From a virus, in IMG/VR virus record IMGVR_UViG_3300012944_000042, positions 1 to 33,381 of that record: 33,381 nt of DNA, one strand, 5' to 3'. Of the stretch, positions 13,041-21,033 are shown piece by piece (position 1 is the stretch's first letter; every line of letters starts with the position of its first letter). The translations under genes were made by a program, and so were the position numbers. The notes under the pieces are model-generated. The model was given only the letters and a program-made list of their open reading frames with translations. It was not told the origin of the DNA and ran no database searches.

Positions 13041-14728
13041 CTATGCCAGATCTTACCCGGCTGGCTCTTGATGTCAAGCTCATTCGGCACAAGCACGTCG
13101 GCCAGATTGAGTTTCTGGGGCGCACCCATGAGATCCTCAGTCGCCCGGGCACCTTCGAGGGCGCGCTGGATGCCCTCCCAGTGCTCGAGACAGCCGACGA
13201 GCACGTCGACCGTGACCTGTTCGGACCGGTGATCAGATCGGTGCGTGCGGCCGATGAGCTGCTCCCACGGCTTCGGGCCGGGGTCGGGGGCGGTGATGAG
13301 GTTCCGATCCCAGGCCCGCTGGAGATCGAGGCCTTCGACGCACGCGCGGGACGAGGCGATGATGCACCCTGGCTTGGAGATCACGGCGTCATGGTAGGCC
13401 TGGAGATGCACGCCCTTCTCGTTCGTCGCGTCCTGTCCGAAGTAGGGCACCCCGGTCCTCCGGGAGAGCTCGTGACCGAAGAATCGATGGGACACCCAGA
13501 CGATGCCGGGCCCTTCGGCCATCCACTTCTCGCACACCTTGAGCGCTGTGTCATCGTGCCAGACATCCTTCGGACGGATCTGGAACGTGTCCTTGATCTC
13601 ATCCCAAAGTCGAAGTTCCTGTTGCCCTCCAATGCGGCCCGCGCGGACCGCGCTCTCGACCTCTCCGGGGGAGTCCAGGGTCCGGGAGTCCGAGAGGATC
13701 TCCCGAACGAAGCCGGCCCATACCGAGCGCGCGATCAGCCATTCCGGCGGTGCTCGAGGATCCCAGATGCCGTGAAAGCCGATGGCGAGCTGCCGTGCAT
13801 ACATCCAGATCTGGTTCATGTCGGAAAACGCCCAGCCATCTGGCGTCTTCTTGTCCTTCCGGAGCTTGGTCATGTGCTGCTCCACGATCGCGGAAGGCTG
13901 GTACATGATCGCCCGGACGTAGAGAGAGGCACCGACCTCCGTGGCCGTCGCGCCGACGACGCCAGGCGTCTCCAGGAGCCTGTCTCGGAATCCCTGTCGC
14001 ACGTCCTCGAGGTCATCGCTGCCTCCGGACCACTTCGTCAGGGCGCCCGGATGCATGCGCTTGTATTCTGGGATGTCCCGGTCGAGCGCCGAGGCGAATT
14101 CCTCTGTTTCCTGCCAGCCCTTCGGTACCGGAGCGCCCTCGCCGAGCGCCCAGCGGCAGGTCTTCGTCAGGTCCTTGATCGAGCGCACGAGGAACGTCCC
14201 CGACGCAGCGGCAAACTTGGTGTCCGGGTAGGCATCGAGGTACCGGCCGACACGCCGCGTGACCGCGGCCTTCGGGTTCTTCAGCCGATGTGCCTCGTCG
14301 CAGAAGATGCCGTCCGGGCGTAGCCCTTCGAGAAGCCCCTTGCCCGATTCCGTTCCGAGGCGATCGTAGGACCACATCGTGATGTTCTGCGCGATGCGCC
14401 AATGCGTCGTGAGGTCCTGCTGATTCTTCCGCACCTTCTCGATGAGCGAGGCGGGCATGAGCAGCAGGGGACGTTTGAGTTCGAGCACGTACGGCGCCAA
14501 GAGGAAGATCAGAGTCTTCCCTCCGCCCACGGGGATAGGCGCGAACAGGCCGCCATTCTCCGCGAGCTCGATGAGCGCCTGGGCCTGGATGGGCCGGAGC
14601 TTCCAGGTGCCGTAGCGTGTCTTGAGGACGTCCGTGAGCTCGGCAGTGATCTCTTCCCAGTTCCGGTCCTTGCGCCGGGGGAGGGCATCAATGCGGAGGA
14701 ACTCCGGGGTGCGGGCGATCGCCCTCAT
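13037..14728 (-). CDS. SF2 DNA helicase / SNF2-like ATPase
   Basis: The 563-residue protein has LRPIQAQAL (45-53), a P-loop VGGGKT (67-72) and a DEAH box FCDEAHRL (142-149). An SGT motif III follows, and GRTHRSD (about 490-499) gives the arginine finger of motif VI. This is the two-RecA-domain layout of superfamily 2 translocases used in phage replication or recombination. The ATG at 14728 overlaps the upstream stop (ATGA). The longer frame to 14929 is the reverse of the membrane-protein gene. It neighbours a Cas4-like nuclease, suggesting end-processing or recombination. Confidence 0.88.
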   Translation of the reverse strand: MRAIARTPEFLRIDALPRRKDRNWEEITAELTDVLKTRYGTWKLRPIQAQALIELAENGGLFAPIPVGGGKTLIFLLAPYVLELKRPLLLMPASLIEKVRKNQQDLTTHWRIAQNITMWSYDRLGTESGKGLLEGLRPDGIFCDEAHRLKNPKAAVTRRVGRYLDAYPDTKFAAASGTFLVRSIKDLTKTCRWALGEGAPVPKGWQETEEFASALDRDIPEYKRMHPGALTKWSGGSDDLEDVRQGFRDRLLETPGVVGATATEVGASLYVRAIMYQPSAIVEQHMTKLRKDKKTPDGWAFSDMNQIWMYARQLAIGFHGIWDPRAPPEWLIARSVWAGFVREILSDSRTLDSPGEVESAVRAGRIGGQQELRLWDEIKDTFQIRPKDVWHDDTALKVCEKWMAEGPGIVWVSHRFFGHELSRRTGVPYFGQDATNEKGVHLQAYHDAVISKPGCIIASSRACVEGLDLQRAWDRNLITAPDPGPKPWEQLIGRTHRSDHRSEQVTVDVLVGCLEHWEGIQRALEGARATEDLMGAPQKLNLADVLVPNELDIKSQPGKIWHR

Positions 14729-14943
14729 CCTAGGCCTAGCTTGATGCCAACCCAGAACCAGAACTTGAAGCACGCTAGAAGGAAAAGGATGCCTGCCGGC
14801 GCGCCGACGGTAAAGATGCCGACGAGGACGATCGTCCCTCGTGCCACGTCGTTGCTCCAGAGACGGGAGAGGATCGAGGTCCTTGCTGGAATCTCCGGAG
14901 GCGCTTCCTCCGGAGGAGGAACGGCGCATGTCCGGTAGGCCAT
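14725..14943 (-). CDS. Membrane protein with proline-rich N-terminus (72 aa)
   Basis: The first 25 residues are Pro/Glu-rich (AVPPPEEAPPEIPA). A long hydrophobic C-terminus follows (GTIVLVGIFTVGAPAGILFLLACFKFWFWVGI) able to make one long or two short spans. The ATG at 14943 lies one base past the upstream stop, with GGGAG nine bases before it; an ATG at 14958 is an alternative. Function is unknown. Confidence 0.6.
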   Translation of the reverse strand: MAYRTCAVPPPEEAPPEIPARTSILSRLWSNDVARGTIVLVGIFTVGAPAGILFLLACFKFWFWVGIKLGLG

Positions 14944-14944
14944 G

Positions 14945-15160
14945 TCACGGACTCCCATCGCGCCGCACCTTCCCGACGCTGTCCTCGGCATGCAGTCGCA
15001 GAGCCTTCCGAAGCGCCTTGACTTCAAGGAGGGAAAGGATAATCGCGGCCGTATTCCGTCCTTCCTCTACGCGCATTACGAGGCCGGCCCCGCCGAAGCA
15101 AGTGGTGATCTGAACCCTATCATGCATATCTGCCGAGGACTCGATGATCGTGGCTTTCAT
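14945..15160 (-). CDS. Hypothetical protein (71 aa)
   Basis: The ATG at 15160 overlaps the upstream stop (ATGA). The sequence has a beta-rich first half (VQITTCFGGAGLVMRVEEG) and a helical second half (AAIILSLLEVKALRKALRLHAED). It may be a small regulatory or nucleotide-binding protein. No family is recognised. Confidence 0.62.
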   Translation of the reverse strand: MKATIIESSADMHDRVQITTCFGGAGLVMRVEEGRNTAAIILSLLEVKALRKALRLHAEDSVGKVRRDGSP

Positions 15161-15576
15161 CCTGCCCTCCGAAGCCGCACGAAGCGGAGAATGTGGTTGG
15201 CGACCTGTCGTGCCGTAGCGTTTCCCGGGGGGCTAGAGGGATAGCCCGCTATCCGATAAGCGGGCATGAACAGGTAACGAGCTTCCTTCTCCGTGAGCCC
15301 GAAGAGACGCGCAGAAACAGTGTGGAAAGAACAGTTTTTCCCGTCGAGTTGGAATAAAGTCTGATTCCTGTCTACGGACAATTCGACCCCCAACGCACGG
15401 AATTCCGGAAGCGCCGCCGCCCATCCCAGGGCACACGCGGACGTGCCGCACGAGAGATCTGGCTTGAACCTTGCCTGTATGTTCGACAGGAAGTCGGAAA
15501 AGTCGAACACGGGATCCGTGCGGAGGAAGCGCGCCAGACGTACGAGGCGATTGTTGTAGATGGCTTGCGAGGTCAT
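15157..15576 (-). CDS. Hypothetical protein with CGTxACALGWA segment (139 aa)
   Basis: The ATG at 15576 overlaps the nuclease stop (ATGA). A recognisable segment, CGTSACALGWAAALPEF, lies in the middle, followed by a beta region and an LFGLTEKEARYLF helix. The CGT-x-AC-x-x-GWA pattern recurs in phage proteins of unknown function and resembles the Cys/Gly segment of the DUF6197-like protein at 11181-11492. I cannot give a role. Confidence 0.62.
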   Translation of the reverse strand: MTSQAIYNNRLVRLARFLRTDPVFDFSDFLSNIQARFKPDLSCGTSACALGWAAALPEFRALGVELSVDRNQTLFQLDGKNCSFHTVSARLFGLTEKEARYLFMPAYRIAGYPSSPPGNATARQVANHILRFVRLRRAG

Positions 15577-17159
15577 GCCCGCACCACCTTTCCGAAGAGC
15601 ACTTCGAGTTTGGACAGGCACACGGCACCCTCGGGAGTATTCGTGTCGATGAAGAGTTCGGGCACGGTGTCCAGGCCGCCCTTGGCGAGTTCCGCCACCA
15701 GCGTCGAGAACAGCCCGGCACCTTCATAGGCGATCTGCCGGTAGTCCTGCACGCCCTTGAGCGCGCCGAGTTGCTTGTTCGCCTCCACGTAGAGGACCGT
15801 GGCCGAGACCACGTCCCAGGACGGACGGCAGTTGACGTAGAGGGTCTTCTCGGCCTCGACGGACGGCCCGGGGGAATCCGGGCTCTCTAGAAGGGTCTTG
15901 AACGTCTCGGACTCCAGGATGACCAGACCTTCCTTCATCAGGAGCTCCTTCGCCTCAGCGACCTTCTTCGCGTGGACTTCGGCGCTGGGCGTGCGCGCTT
16001 TCTTCGCGGGCTGCTGGTCAGGGAACGTGCCTTGCCCGGTCACGGGGGCGAAACCCTTCTCGACCGCAGCGACGACCTGCTCTGGAGTGACCGTGGCGGG
16101 CACGGAGACGACAGGCTTCTCGGGGCAATTGATCGGGTCGGCCTTTCGCGGAGGCGCGTTCGTCTCGTCGTACTTCACGGTCGTGACTTGGCCCGCGGGA
16201 GAAGTGTGGATGACGGGCGATGTGGCTGCGGGCGATACGATGGTCTGGATAGGAGGTAGCGCCGGGGCGCTAATGGGTGTCACGGGGGAGGTAAGAGTCT
16301 CCGTGAATGCATTGGAGATTTGCGCTTGGCGTGCTTTTATCTGTTCGATGACGGATGACATGTCGGTATTGACCTCGGGACCTGCGAAAAAGGAGCGCCG
16401 GAGTTGGTCCGGGCCCAGGTTACATCGACTCTGGAATGGGCATCCTCCGTACGCGCGGCACATGTCCGGGCTCGGTGTCAGCGTCAACGGGTCGACCCCA
16501 GCATGATGCACCCTCTCGACCTTCCGCGCAAGGGTCACGAGCTTATTAAATTCCTTTCGTGCTCCAACGCGCGTGACCGTCTGCTTCACGGGCATGGCCG
16601 TGTACCGAGTCTTATGCAAGTACAGCCACATGAGATTCATCTCGGGCGCTTCGTACTCGTGCATCGTCGCCACGGCATAGATGACGCCCTGGGGATCTGT
16701 TAGCAGATCCTCCTTCGTCTTCGCGTACCGGAAGTCGCTCGTCGTCTTGTAGTCCACGTACGTCAATGGCCCCCAAGGACTCGGCGGCACCGTGAGGTCT
16801 CGGTAGCCGTGGAACATGAGAGGCCGGCCTGGGTTGCCGGGATCGTAGTTCACTCCGAGCGAGAACGCCGCCTCGGTCTTCCCCGTGCCCGGCGGCGGGA
16901 GATGCTCAAGGGCCGCATCCGCAATGTATCCGGTGATGCCCTTGGGGTCGAGCGGCGTCGGCTCGTACGACCAATGCACGCCCGTATTGTGCCAGGCCTC
17001 GAGCTTGGCATGCGTCTCGGTTCCAATCTGCGCACTTGGGGGGGCTGGCCCCCGGATCTTCAGAATGTACTGGAATCCCCACTTACGCTCGCATTCGTTC
17101 CACGTCGTAAGCTGGCTCGGCGATACCTTGTAATGCACTTCGGATTCGAGATCGGTCAT
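15573..17159 (-). CDS. PD-(D/E)XK nuclease, Cas4/RecB-like with Fe-S cluster, plus extra C-terminal domain
   Basis: Residues 1-250 have the Cas4/AddB-type nuclease layout: VSPSQLTTWNECERKW at the start, GTETH (46-50), an acidic residue at 121, the catalytic DYK (136-138) and QGVIYA (157-162). Four Cys at 23, 234, 240 and 246 would hold a 4Fe-4S cluster. Residues 270-360 are a Pro/Thr/Ala linker. A further domain of unknown identity follows to 528, which is unusual for Cas4-sized enzymes. It probably processes DNA ends for replication or recombination with the adjacent helicase. This is the first gene of the leftward operon. GTG 17174 is an alternative start preceded by GAGAGG. Confidence 0.85.
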   Translation of the reverse strand: MTDLESEVHYKVSPSQLTTWNECERKWGFQYILKIRGPAPPSAQIGTETHAKLEAWHNTGVHWSYEPTPLDPKGITGYIADAALEHLPPPGTGKTEAAFSLGVNYDPGNPGRPLMFHGYRDLTVPPSPWGPLTYVDYKTTSDFRYAKTKEDLLTDPQGVIYAVATMHEYEAPEMNLMWLYLHKTRYTAMPVKQTVTRVGARKEFNKLVTLARKVERVHHAGVDPLTLTPSPDMCRAYGGCPFQSRCNLGPDQLRRSFFAGPEVNTDMSSVIEQIKARQAQISNAFTETLTSPVTPISAPALPPIQTIVSPAATSPVIHTSPAGQVTTVKYDETNAPPRKADPINCPEKPVVSVPATVTPEQVVAAVEKGFAPVTGQGTFPDQQPAKKARTPSAEVHAKKVAEAKELLMKEGLVILESETFKTLLESPDSPGPSVEAEKTLYVNCRPSWDVVSATVLYVEANKQLGALKGVQDYRQIAYEGAGLFSTLVAELAKGGLDTVPELFIDTNTPEGAVCLSKLEVLFGKVVRA

Positions 17160-17177
17160 GCCCCTCGCTACCACGAA

Positions 17178-17211
17178 CCTCTCGATGAAGCAAGCGCCTT
17201 GACCGCTTCAT
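17178..17211. promoter_or_regulatory. Divergent control region with two opposed GCTTCAT elements
   Basis: GCTTCAT occurs on the minus strand at 17191-17185 (within TTGCTTCATCG) and on the plus strand at 17205-17211, pointing away from each other. If each is a -10 element, transcripts would start near 17177 (leftward operon) and 17219 (primase gene). Both downstream genes have Shine-Dalgarno sites inside the short leaders. No conventional -35/-10 pair was found here by eye. Confidence 0.5.
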
Positions 17212-17257
17212 TGCGCCGTGGCACGGTATCGTGGGCATATTGCCCGCTAGGAGACTT

Positions 17258-19453
17258 ATGCCTGTATTGTACCCGTTGTCCTTCACCCCTGGCGTCAACG
17301 CCAAAAGTTCCGTCGTGCGCGGATGCGTCCAGATCGATTGGGACGAGTTCGTCACGATGCCCCCCGAGGCCGATGGCAAGCCAAAGGAGGCCTACGACTT
17401 CATCTTTCCCTCTCGGTTCGAGCCCGCCGTCCGAAACGAAGCCAACTGCCGCGAGCTATGGGCTGCTCGGTTCGACGTCGACAAGGAGACGGTGGAGGAG
17501 GGCGCGCTCCGTTCCGTCCTGTCCGAGTTCCAAGCCGTCGCCTGGACGTCCTTCTCGAGCACGCCGGAGGCGCCGCGATGGTGCGTCTGGATCGTGCTCG
17601 AGCGCGTGCCGACCAAAGAGGAGTATGCGGCCACCGTCCGAGACCTCTGCTCTCGCATTCCGGGCGCTTCGACGGGGCAGACCGACATGTCCCGCGCGCG
17701 CATCGTCCCCGTGGCCCGTCCGGGCTTCCGCCGGTTCGTGACGGAGGGCAGACCCCTCAAGGTTCTCGATGCTCCCGCGGCCGCGCCCTGGATCGAAAAG
17801 GCCAAGGCCGATCCTCTCTGGGACCGCGTCGGCCAGCCGGACGTCCCCGCGGCGCGGGCGATCATGAAGGCTCAGGGCTTCCCGAAGGAGGACACCTACG
17901 AGCTCCGTCGCCTCCTGGCCAGGACGATCAACTCCGCCGGCTTCTCCCCCTGGGAGGCCCTGTCCTTCACGTCCGAGGACGGCGGCGTCGAGGAGAAGTG
18001 GGTCGCGCCCATGCTTCGATCTGCGGTGTCCGGCGGGGTTGCGCTGAACCGGCATTGGCCGGCGGCGACGATCTTCCTGGCCGCCCTCGGCATCGTTCCC
18101 TTCGGTTCCGTCGAGGCGGAATTGCTCAAGCCCAAGCCGGCTGCGATCGAGGTGCCGGACACCCCGGCGAATCTGCCACCCCTGCGCGTCAAGGATCCGA
18201 AGCATGAATACTCGTACCATCCGACGTTCATCGCCGCGACCGATCTCCGCAAGACGAATCACACGTCCGTGATGACTGCCCTGATCTCCCTCCCCGACTG
18301 GGAGGGCGTCCTGCGCTGGAACTCATTCTCGAACCGCGCAGAGGCAATCGATCCTCCCCTTGCCCTCGATGCGGAGAAAGGCATGGGTATCAGCAAAAAC
18401 GATCTCACCCTCATGCGCTCCTGGTTCGCTTGGAAGCTCGGGGTCTCCGTCAAGGAGGACGACATGCGTGCCGCCGCGCAGGCTGCTGCCAAGGCCCAAT
18501 CGTACCATCCGGTCCACGACTACTTCGCTGCCTTGCCCGTGCTGTCCCGAGAGCAATCGGAGACCGTCCTCGGGGGCCTCGCTGGACGCCTCTTCGGCGC
18601 GGTCGATCAGCTCGAGGAGGTCTTCCTTCGCAAGTTCCTGATCCAGGCCGTCATGCGCATCCTGGAACCCGGGTGCAAGGCCGATAGCGCCCTCACGCTC
18701 TATGAGGCCGATGGGGGAATGAAGAAGACGATGTTCGTCCGTGTGCTTTTCTCCTCGGCATGGTCCGCGCCCTACGGCAAGACGACGATAGGCGACATCG
18801 AATCGGCACGGAAGCTCGTCGGTAAATGGTGCCTCGAGGTCGCGGAGATGGCGGCCATGCGGAATGCGCAGGTCGAAGACGTCAAGGCCTTCATGACGAC
18901 GGAAGCAGATTGGCTGCGCGACATGCATGACGCCACGTATTACGACAGGAAGCGCGAATGTGTGCTGATCTGCACTACGAACGACAAGAACATCTTCCAC
19001 GATGACGCACATGAGCGACGATTCTGGGTCATTGAGGTCCGCAAGATGATCGATGTCGAATATTTGGCGAAGCACCGAGACCTCATCTGGGCGGCTGCGT
19101 TGTCGTTGGCGCTCTCGGGGGAGCAGTATTGGCTCACGGAGCAGGAGAAGGGCATCGCCAAGGTCGGACTCAAAGAATTCCGCGACCTCGATGCATGGTC
19201 CGAATCGATTGCCGTGTACTGCCAGGGCAAAGATACAGTGAAGGTGTCTGCCGTCTGGGCGTACCTTTCGAAGGCAGAGGAAGGATCCCTAGACAAGGTC
19301 AAAGAGATGCGCATAACCTCCGTGCTGAAGCGCCTAGGAGCAAAGAAGGGCACCAATGGGATCTATCGGTACTGGATCGTCCCTGAGTTTCTGGCTAAGG
19401 CCAAGCCAGCGGACACGCCCAACGCCCTAGCAGCCAAGCTCAAGCAGAACTAA
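17258..19453 (+). CDS. Primase-helicase: AEP-like N-terminus and VirE-type SF3-like helicase
   Basis: The 731-residue protein has an N-terminal region with an archaeo-eukaryotic primase look: FDVD (72-75), TSFSSTPEAPRWCVWIVLE (97-115) and DMSRARIVPVARPG (143-156). Its C-terminal half is a virulence-associated-E type P-loop ATPase. This starts near 415 (YHPVHDYFAALP) and has the P-loop region EADGGMKKTMF (about 484-494). TTNDKN and ERRFWVIEV lie near 570-592. Such fusions prime and unwind DNA at phage origins. The P-loop has Lys where Gly normally precedes the Lys. AGGAG lies four bases before the ATG at 17258. It begins the rightward arm and is followed by a strong terminator and the origin-like region. 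Confidence 0.85.
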   Translation: MPVLYPLSFTPGVNAKSSVVRGCVQIDWDEFVTMPPEADGKPKEAYDFIFPSRFEPAVRNEANCRELWAARFDVDKETVEEGALRSVLSEFQAVAWTSFSSTPEAPRWCVWIVLERVPTKEEYAATVRDLCSRIPGASTGQTDMSRARIVPVARPGFRRFVTEGRPLKVLDAPAAAPWIEKAKADPLWDRVGQPDVPAARAIMKAQGFPKEDTYELRRLLARTINSAGFSPWEALSFTSEDGGVEEKWVAPMLRSAVSGGVALNRHWPAATIFLAALGIVPFGSVEAELLKPKPAAIEVPDTPANLPPLRVKDPKHEYSYHPTFIAATDLRKTNHTSVMTALISLPDWEGVLRWNSFSNRAEAIDPPLALDAEKGMGISKNDLTLMRSWFAWKLGVSVKEDDMRAAAQAAAKAQSYHPVHDYFAALPVLSREQSETVLGGLAGRLFGAVDQLEEVFLRKFLIQAVMRILEPGCKADSALTLYEADGGMKKTMFVRVLFSSAWSAPYGKTTIGDIESARKLVGKWCLEVAEMAAMRNAQVEDVKAFMTTEADWLRDMHDATYYDRKRECVLICTTNDKNIFHDDAHERRFWVIEVRKMIDVEYLAKHRDLIWAAALSLALSGEQYWLTEQEKGIAKVGLKEFRDLDAWSESIAVYCQGKDTVKVSAVWAYLSKAEEGSLDKVKEMRITSVLKRLGAKKGTNGIYRYWIVPEFLAKAKPADTPNALAAKLKQN

Positions 19454-19460
19454 CCGACCG

Positions 19461-19486
19461 AAAAGCCCCGCGAACCGGGGCTTTTT
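19461..19486 (+). terminator. Rho-independent terminator after the primase-helicase
   Basis: AAAAGCCCCG (19461-19470) and CGGGGCTTTT (19476-19485) pair over 10 bp around a CGAAC loop, and the right arm runs into a T-tract ending at 19486. It lies eight bases after the primase stop, so it separates that transcript from the structural genes. Confidence 0.92.
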
Positions 19487-19496
19487 GCTGTCCACC

Positions 19497-19935
19497 CCCT
19501 ACGACCCCAAGGGGGGTAGTAAAGAAGCTAACTCCCCGACACCATTCCCTTATTACTACCTTACTACCTTTTATATATATATAGGTATACAGTATAGCCC
19601 TAGGGGGAGGGGTAGGAGGGCGGGGGGTACCCCTGGCTGAATAGCCCATAAGGGGGAAGGGAGGTAGTCAGCCGTAAATTGGGAATTCCTCAATGATATC
19701 AACCCCCATCTCAAAAGAGGTGGTCGTAACGGGATGGGGGCTAGACCCCCCAATCACCTCCCAGTCCGATCGGTCTGACATTCCCTCTGTAACTTTACTG
19801 CGAGCAGTGTAACGCAAAGGTCCTATGGCACGGGCCTTGCATGAGCCCCTACCGATCGGACTAATTGTCCAAGGTCCTAGCTAAGGAATTTAAGCCGATC
19901 GGTAGGGACTGAAACTGTTACGGTTGCAGTCGTCG
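19497..19935. other. Non-coding region, candidate replication origin
   Basis: About 500 bases between the terminator and the DUF2213 gene have no plausible gene. They contain a tandem TTACTACC repeat (19553-19568) with an inverted copy (19515-19522), and a 26-base AT tract (19571-19596) that would melt easily. An 8-bp inverted repeat lies at 19703-19710/19733-19740, ACTGC-GA-GCAGT at 19797-19808, and three CCGATCGG copies start at 19766, 19852 and 19895. An AT-rich unwinding tract plus iterated palindromes next to a primase-helicase gene is the usual layout of a phage origin. Function is inferred; a regulatory or packaging site is possible. Confidence 0.5.
19847..19907. repeat. 13-base perfect inverted repeat containing CCGATCGG
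   Basis: CCCTACCGATCGG (19847-19859) is the exact reverse complement of CCGATCGGTAGGG (19895-19907), with a 35-base spacer. A third CCGATCGG at 19766 shares AGTCCGATCGGT with the left arm read in reverse. The spacing suits binding sites for an initiator or repressor dimer. Confidence 0.7.
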
Positions 19936-19937
19936 GA

Positions 19938-19952
19938 TGCTTCATTTGCGTC
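19938..19952 (+). promoter_or_regulatory. GCTTCAT start element before the DUF2213 gene
   Basis: TGCTTCATTTG lies with its GCTTCAT at 19939-19945, exactly 7 bases from the ATG at 19953. There is no Shine-Dalgarno sequence. This is one of seven start codons in the window with this arrangement, and the geometry matches a -10 element driving a leaderless mRNA. Confidence 0.6.
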
Positions 19953-21032
19953 ATGCAGTGGAGGATAGATGTAGTGGGGGGGATGGCCCCCAACCTGTCG
20001 CGTACGCCATCCGGAGGCATCCGCGTCCCCGCGAACCTCACGCGAACCGGAGTGTTCGTATACAAGAACGCAGATGGGACTACATCCAGGGAGCTCAGGC
20101 ACCCGGAGCAGGTCTTCGCCGCGGACTCATTGGCCAGCCTGGCCGATGCCCCTGTCACCGTCGGACACCCCGGCGTGGTGACGGCAGAGAGCTGGAAGGC
20201 CGACTCCGTGGGCCATGTCCGTGACGTGCAGCAGGATGGGCGCTTCGTTGCCAGTCAGTTGATCGTTCAGGACTCGAAGGCCGTCTCCAGGGTCATGAGC
20301 AAGACGGACGACAGGCTCACGGAGATCAGCTGCGGGTACCAATGCACGGTCATCCCGGAGCAAGGCGTCTTCGAAGGAGAGCGCTACGATTCCCGCCAGA
20401 CGGCAATCAGGTACAATCACGTCGCCCTCGGCCCGAAGGATTGGGGTCGTGCGGGCAATGACGTGAAGATCAAGCTTGACTCTGGTGAAGAGGTATGTAT
20501 TGGCACCTGCTTCATTCCAGCCATGACGCTCGACGAGGCGCTGGCACTCATCAAAGTCCAGCAAGACAATCTCGCGTCGCTGAAGAGCGATAGCGACAAG
20601 ACTGCGGCCGAGCGCGACACGCTCAAGGTCGAGAACGACAAGCTTCGCGCCACCACGGACGCCCTCAAAGCCGATTCATCGGAAGAGAAGTTCGCCTCGC
20701 GCGTCGATGCTCGTGTTGCCCTCCTCGAGGGCGTTCGCCAGGTGCTCGGAGAGGTCGATAAGACCAAGTCCGATGCCGAACTCACGATGGTCGTGCTGAC
20801 CAAGCACGACTCGAAGTTTGACCCGAAGGGCAAGTCGCAGGACTACCTTCGCGCGCGCTTCGATGCCGTCATCGAGCAGTATGCCAAGGGCCAGTCGAGT
20901 CTCGCGCGCGTCGCTGAGAACTTCGGCAACGCCTTCGCGCAGGATGCCTCGGGCGCCAATGAGTCCCTCACGGAGAAGGCGACCCGCGAGTTCAAAGAGA
21001 AGCAAGCGAATGCTTGGAAGGTGAGCAAGTAA
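19953..21032 (+). CDS. DUF2213 family prohead protein (probable protease-scaffold)
   Basis: The first 185 of 359 residues match DUF2213: TRTGVFVYKNADGT, DSLASLADAPVTVGHP, SVGHVRDVQQDGRF, then ISCGYQC, YDSRQTAIRYNHVALG and RAGNDVKIKLDSG. Members sit before capsid genes and are thought to be prohead proteases or scaffolds. The second half is a long charged coiled coil (LASLKSDSDKTAAERDTLKVENDKL) and a helical tail, typical of a scaffold. The ATG at 19953 is set by the upstream GCTTCAT element, and no better start is present. An internal start at 20523 would release the scaffold half alone. Confidence 0.82.
   Translation: MQWRIDVVGGMAPNLSRTPSGGIRVPANLTRTGVFVYKNADGTTSRELRHPEQVFAADSLASLADAPVTVGHPGVVTAESWKADSVGHVRDVQQDGRFVASQLIVQDSKAVSRVMSKTDDRLTEISCGYQCTVIPEQGVFEGERYDSRQTAIRYNHVALGPKDWGRAGNDVKIKLDSGEEVCIGTCFIPAMTLDEALALIKVQQDNLASLKSDSDKTAAERDTLKVENDKLRATTDALKADSSEEKFASRVDARVALLEGVRQVLGEVDKTKSDAELTMVVLTKHDSKFDPKGKSQDYLRARFDAVIEQYAKGQSSLARVAENFGNAFAQDASGANESLTEKATREFKEKQANAWKVSK
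20508..20522 (+). promoter_or_regulatory. Internal GCTTCAT start element inside the DUF2213 gene
   Basis: TGCTTCATTCC (20508-20518) lies within the coding sequence, at the CFIP codons. Its GCTTCAT is exactly 7 bases from an in-frame ATG at 20523. The nine-base core is identical to the copies that precede the starts at 19953, 22824, 25659 and 32794. Confidence 0.5.
20523..21032 (+). CDS. Nested scaffold protein, in-frame internal start (169 aa)
   Basis: The ATG at 20523 is codon 191 of the DUF2213 gene and in the same frame. It begins MTLDEALALIKVQQDNLASL, exactly where the protease-like domain ends and the coiled-coil half begins. Many phages make scaffold protein from the 3' half of a protease gene through an internal start (lambda C/Nu3 is the best known). 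The GCTTCAT element at the right distance is the added evidence. Whether the shorter protein is made is not shown by sequence alone. Confidence 0.5.
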   Translation: MTLDEALALIKVQQDNLASLKSDSDKTAAERDTLKVENDKLRATTDALKADSSEEKFASRVDARVALLEGVRQVLGEVDKTKSDAELTMVVLTKHDSKFDPKGKSQDYLRARFDAVIEQYAKGQSSLARVAENFGNAFAQDASGANESLTEKATREFKEKQANAWKVSK

Positions 21033-21033
21033 C

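Noticed and set aside
13043-14323. Long plus-strand frame (426 codons) opposite the helicase
   Set aside because: Antisense to a protein with complete helicase motifs; low-complexity Arg/Gly/Pro sequence typical of GC-rich shadow frames.
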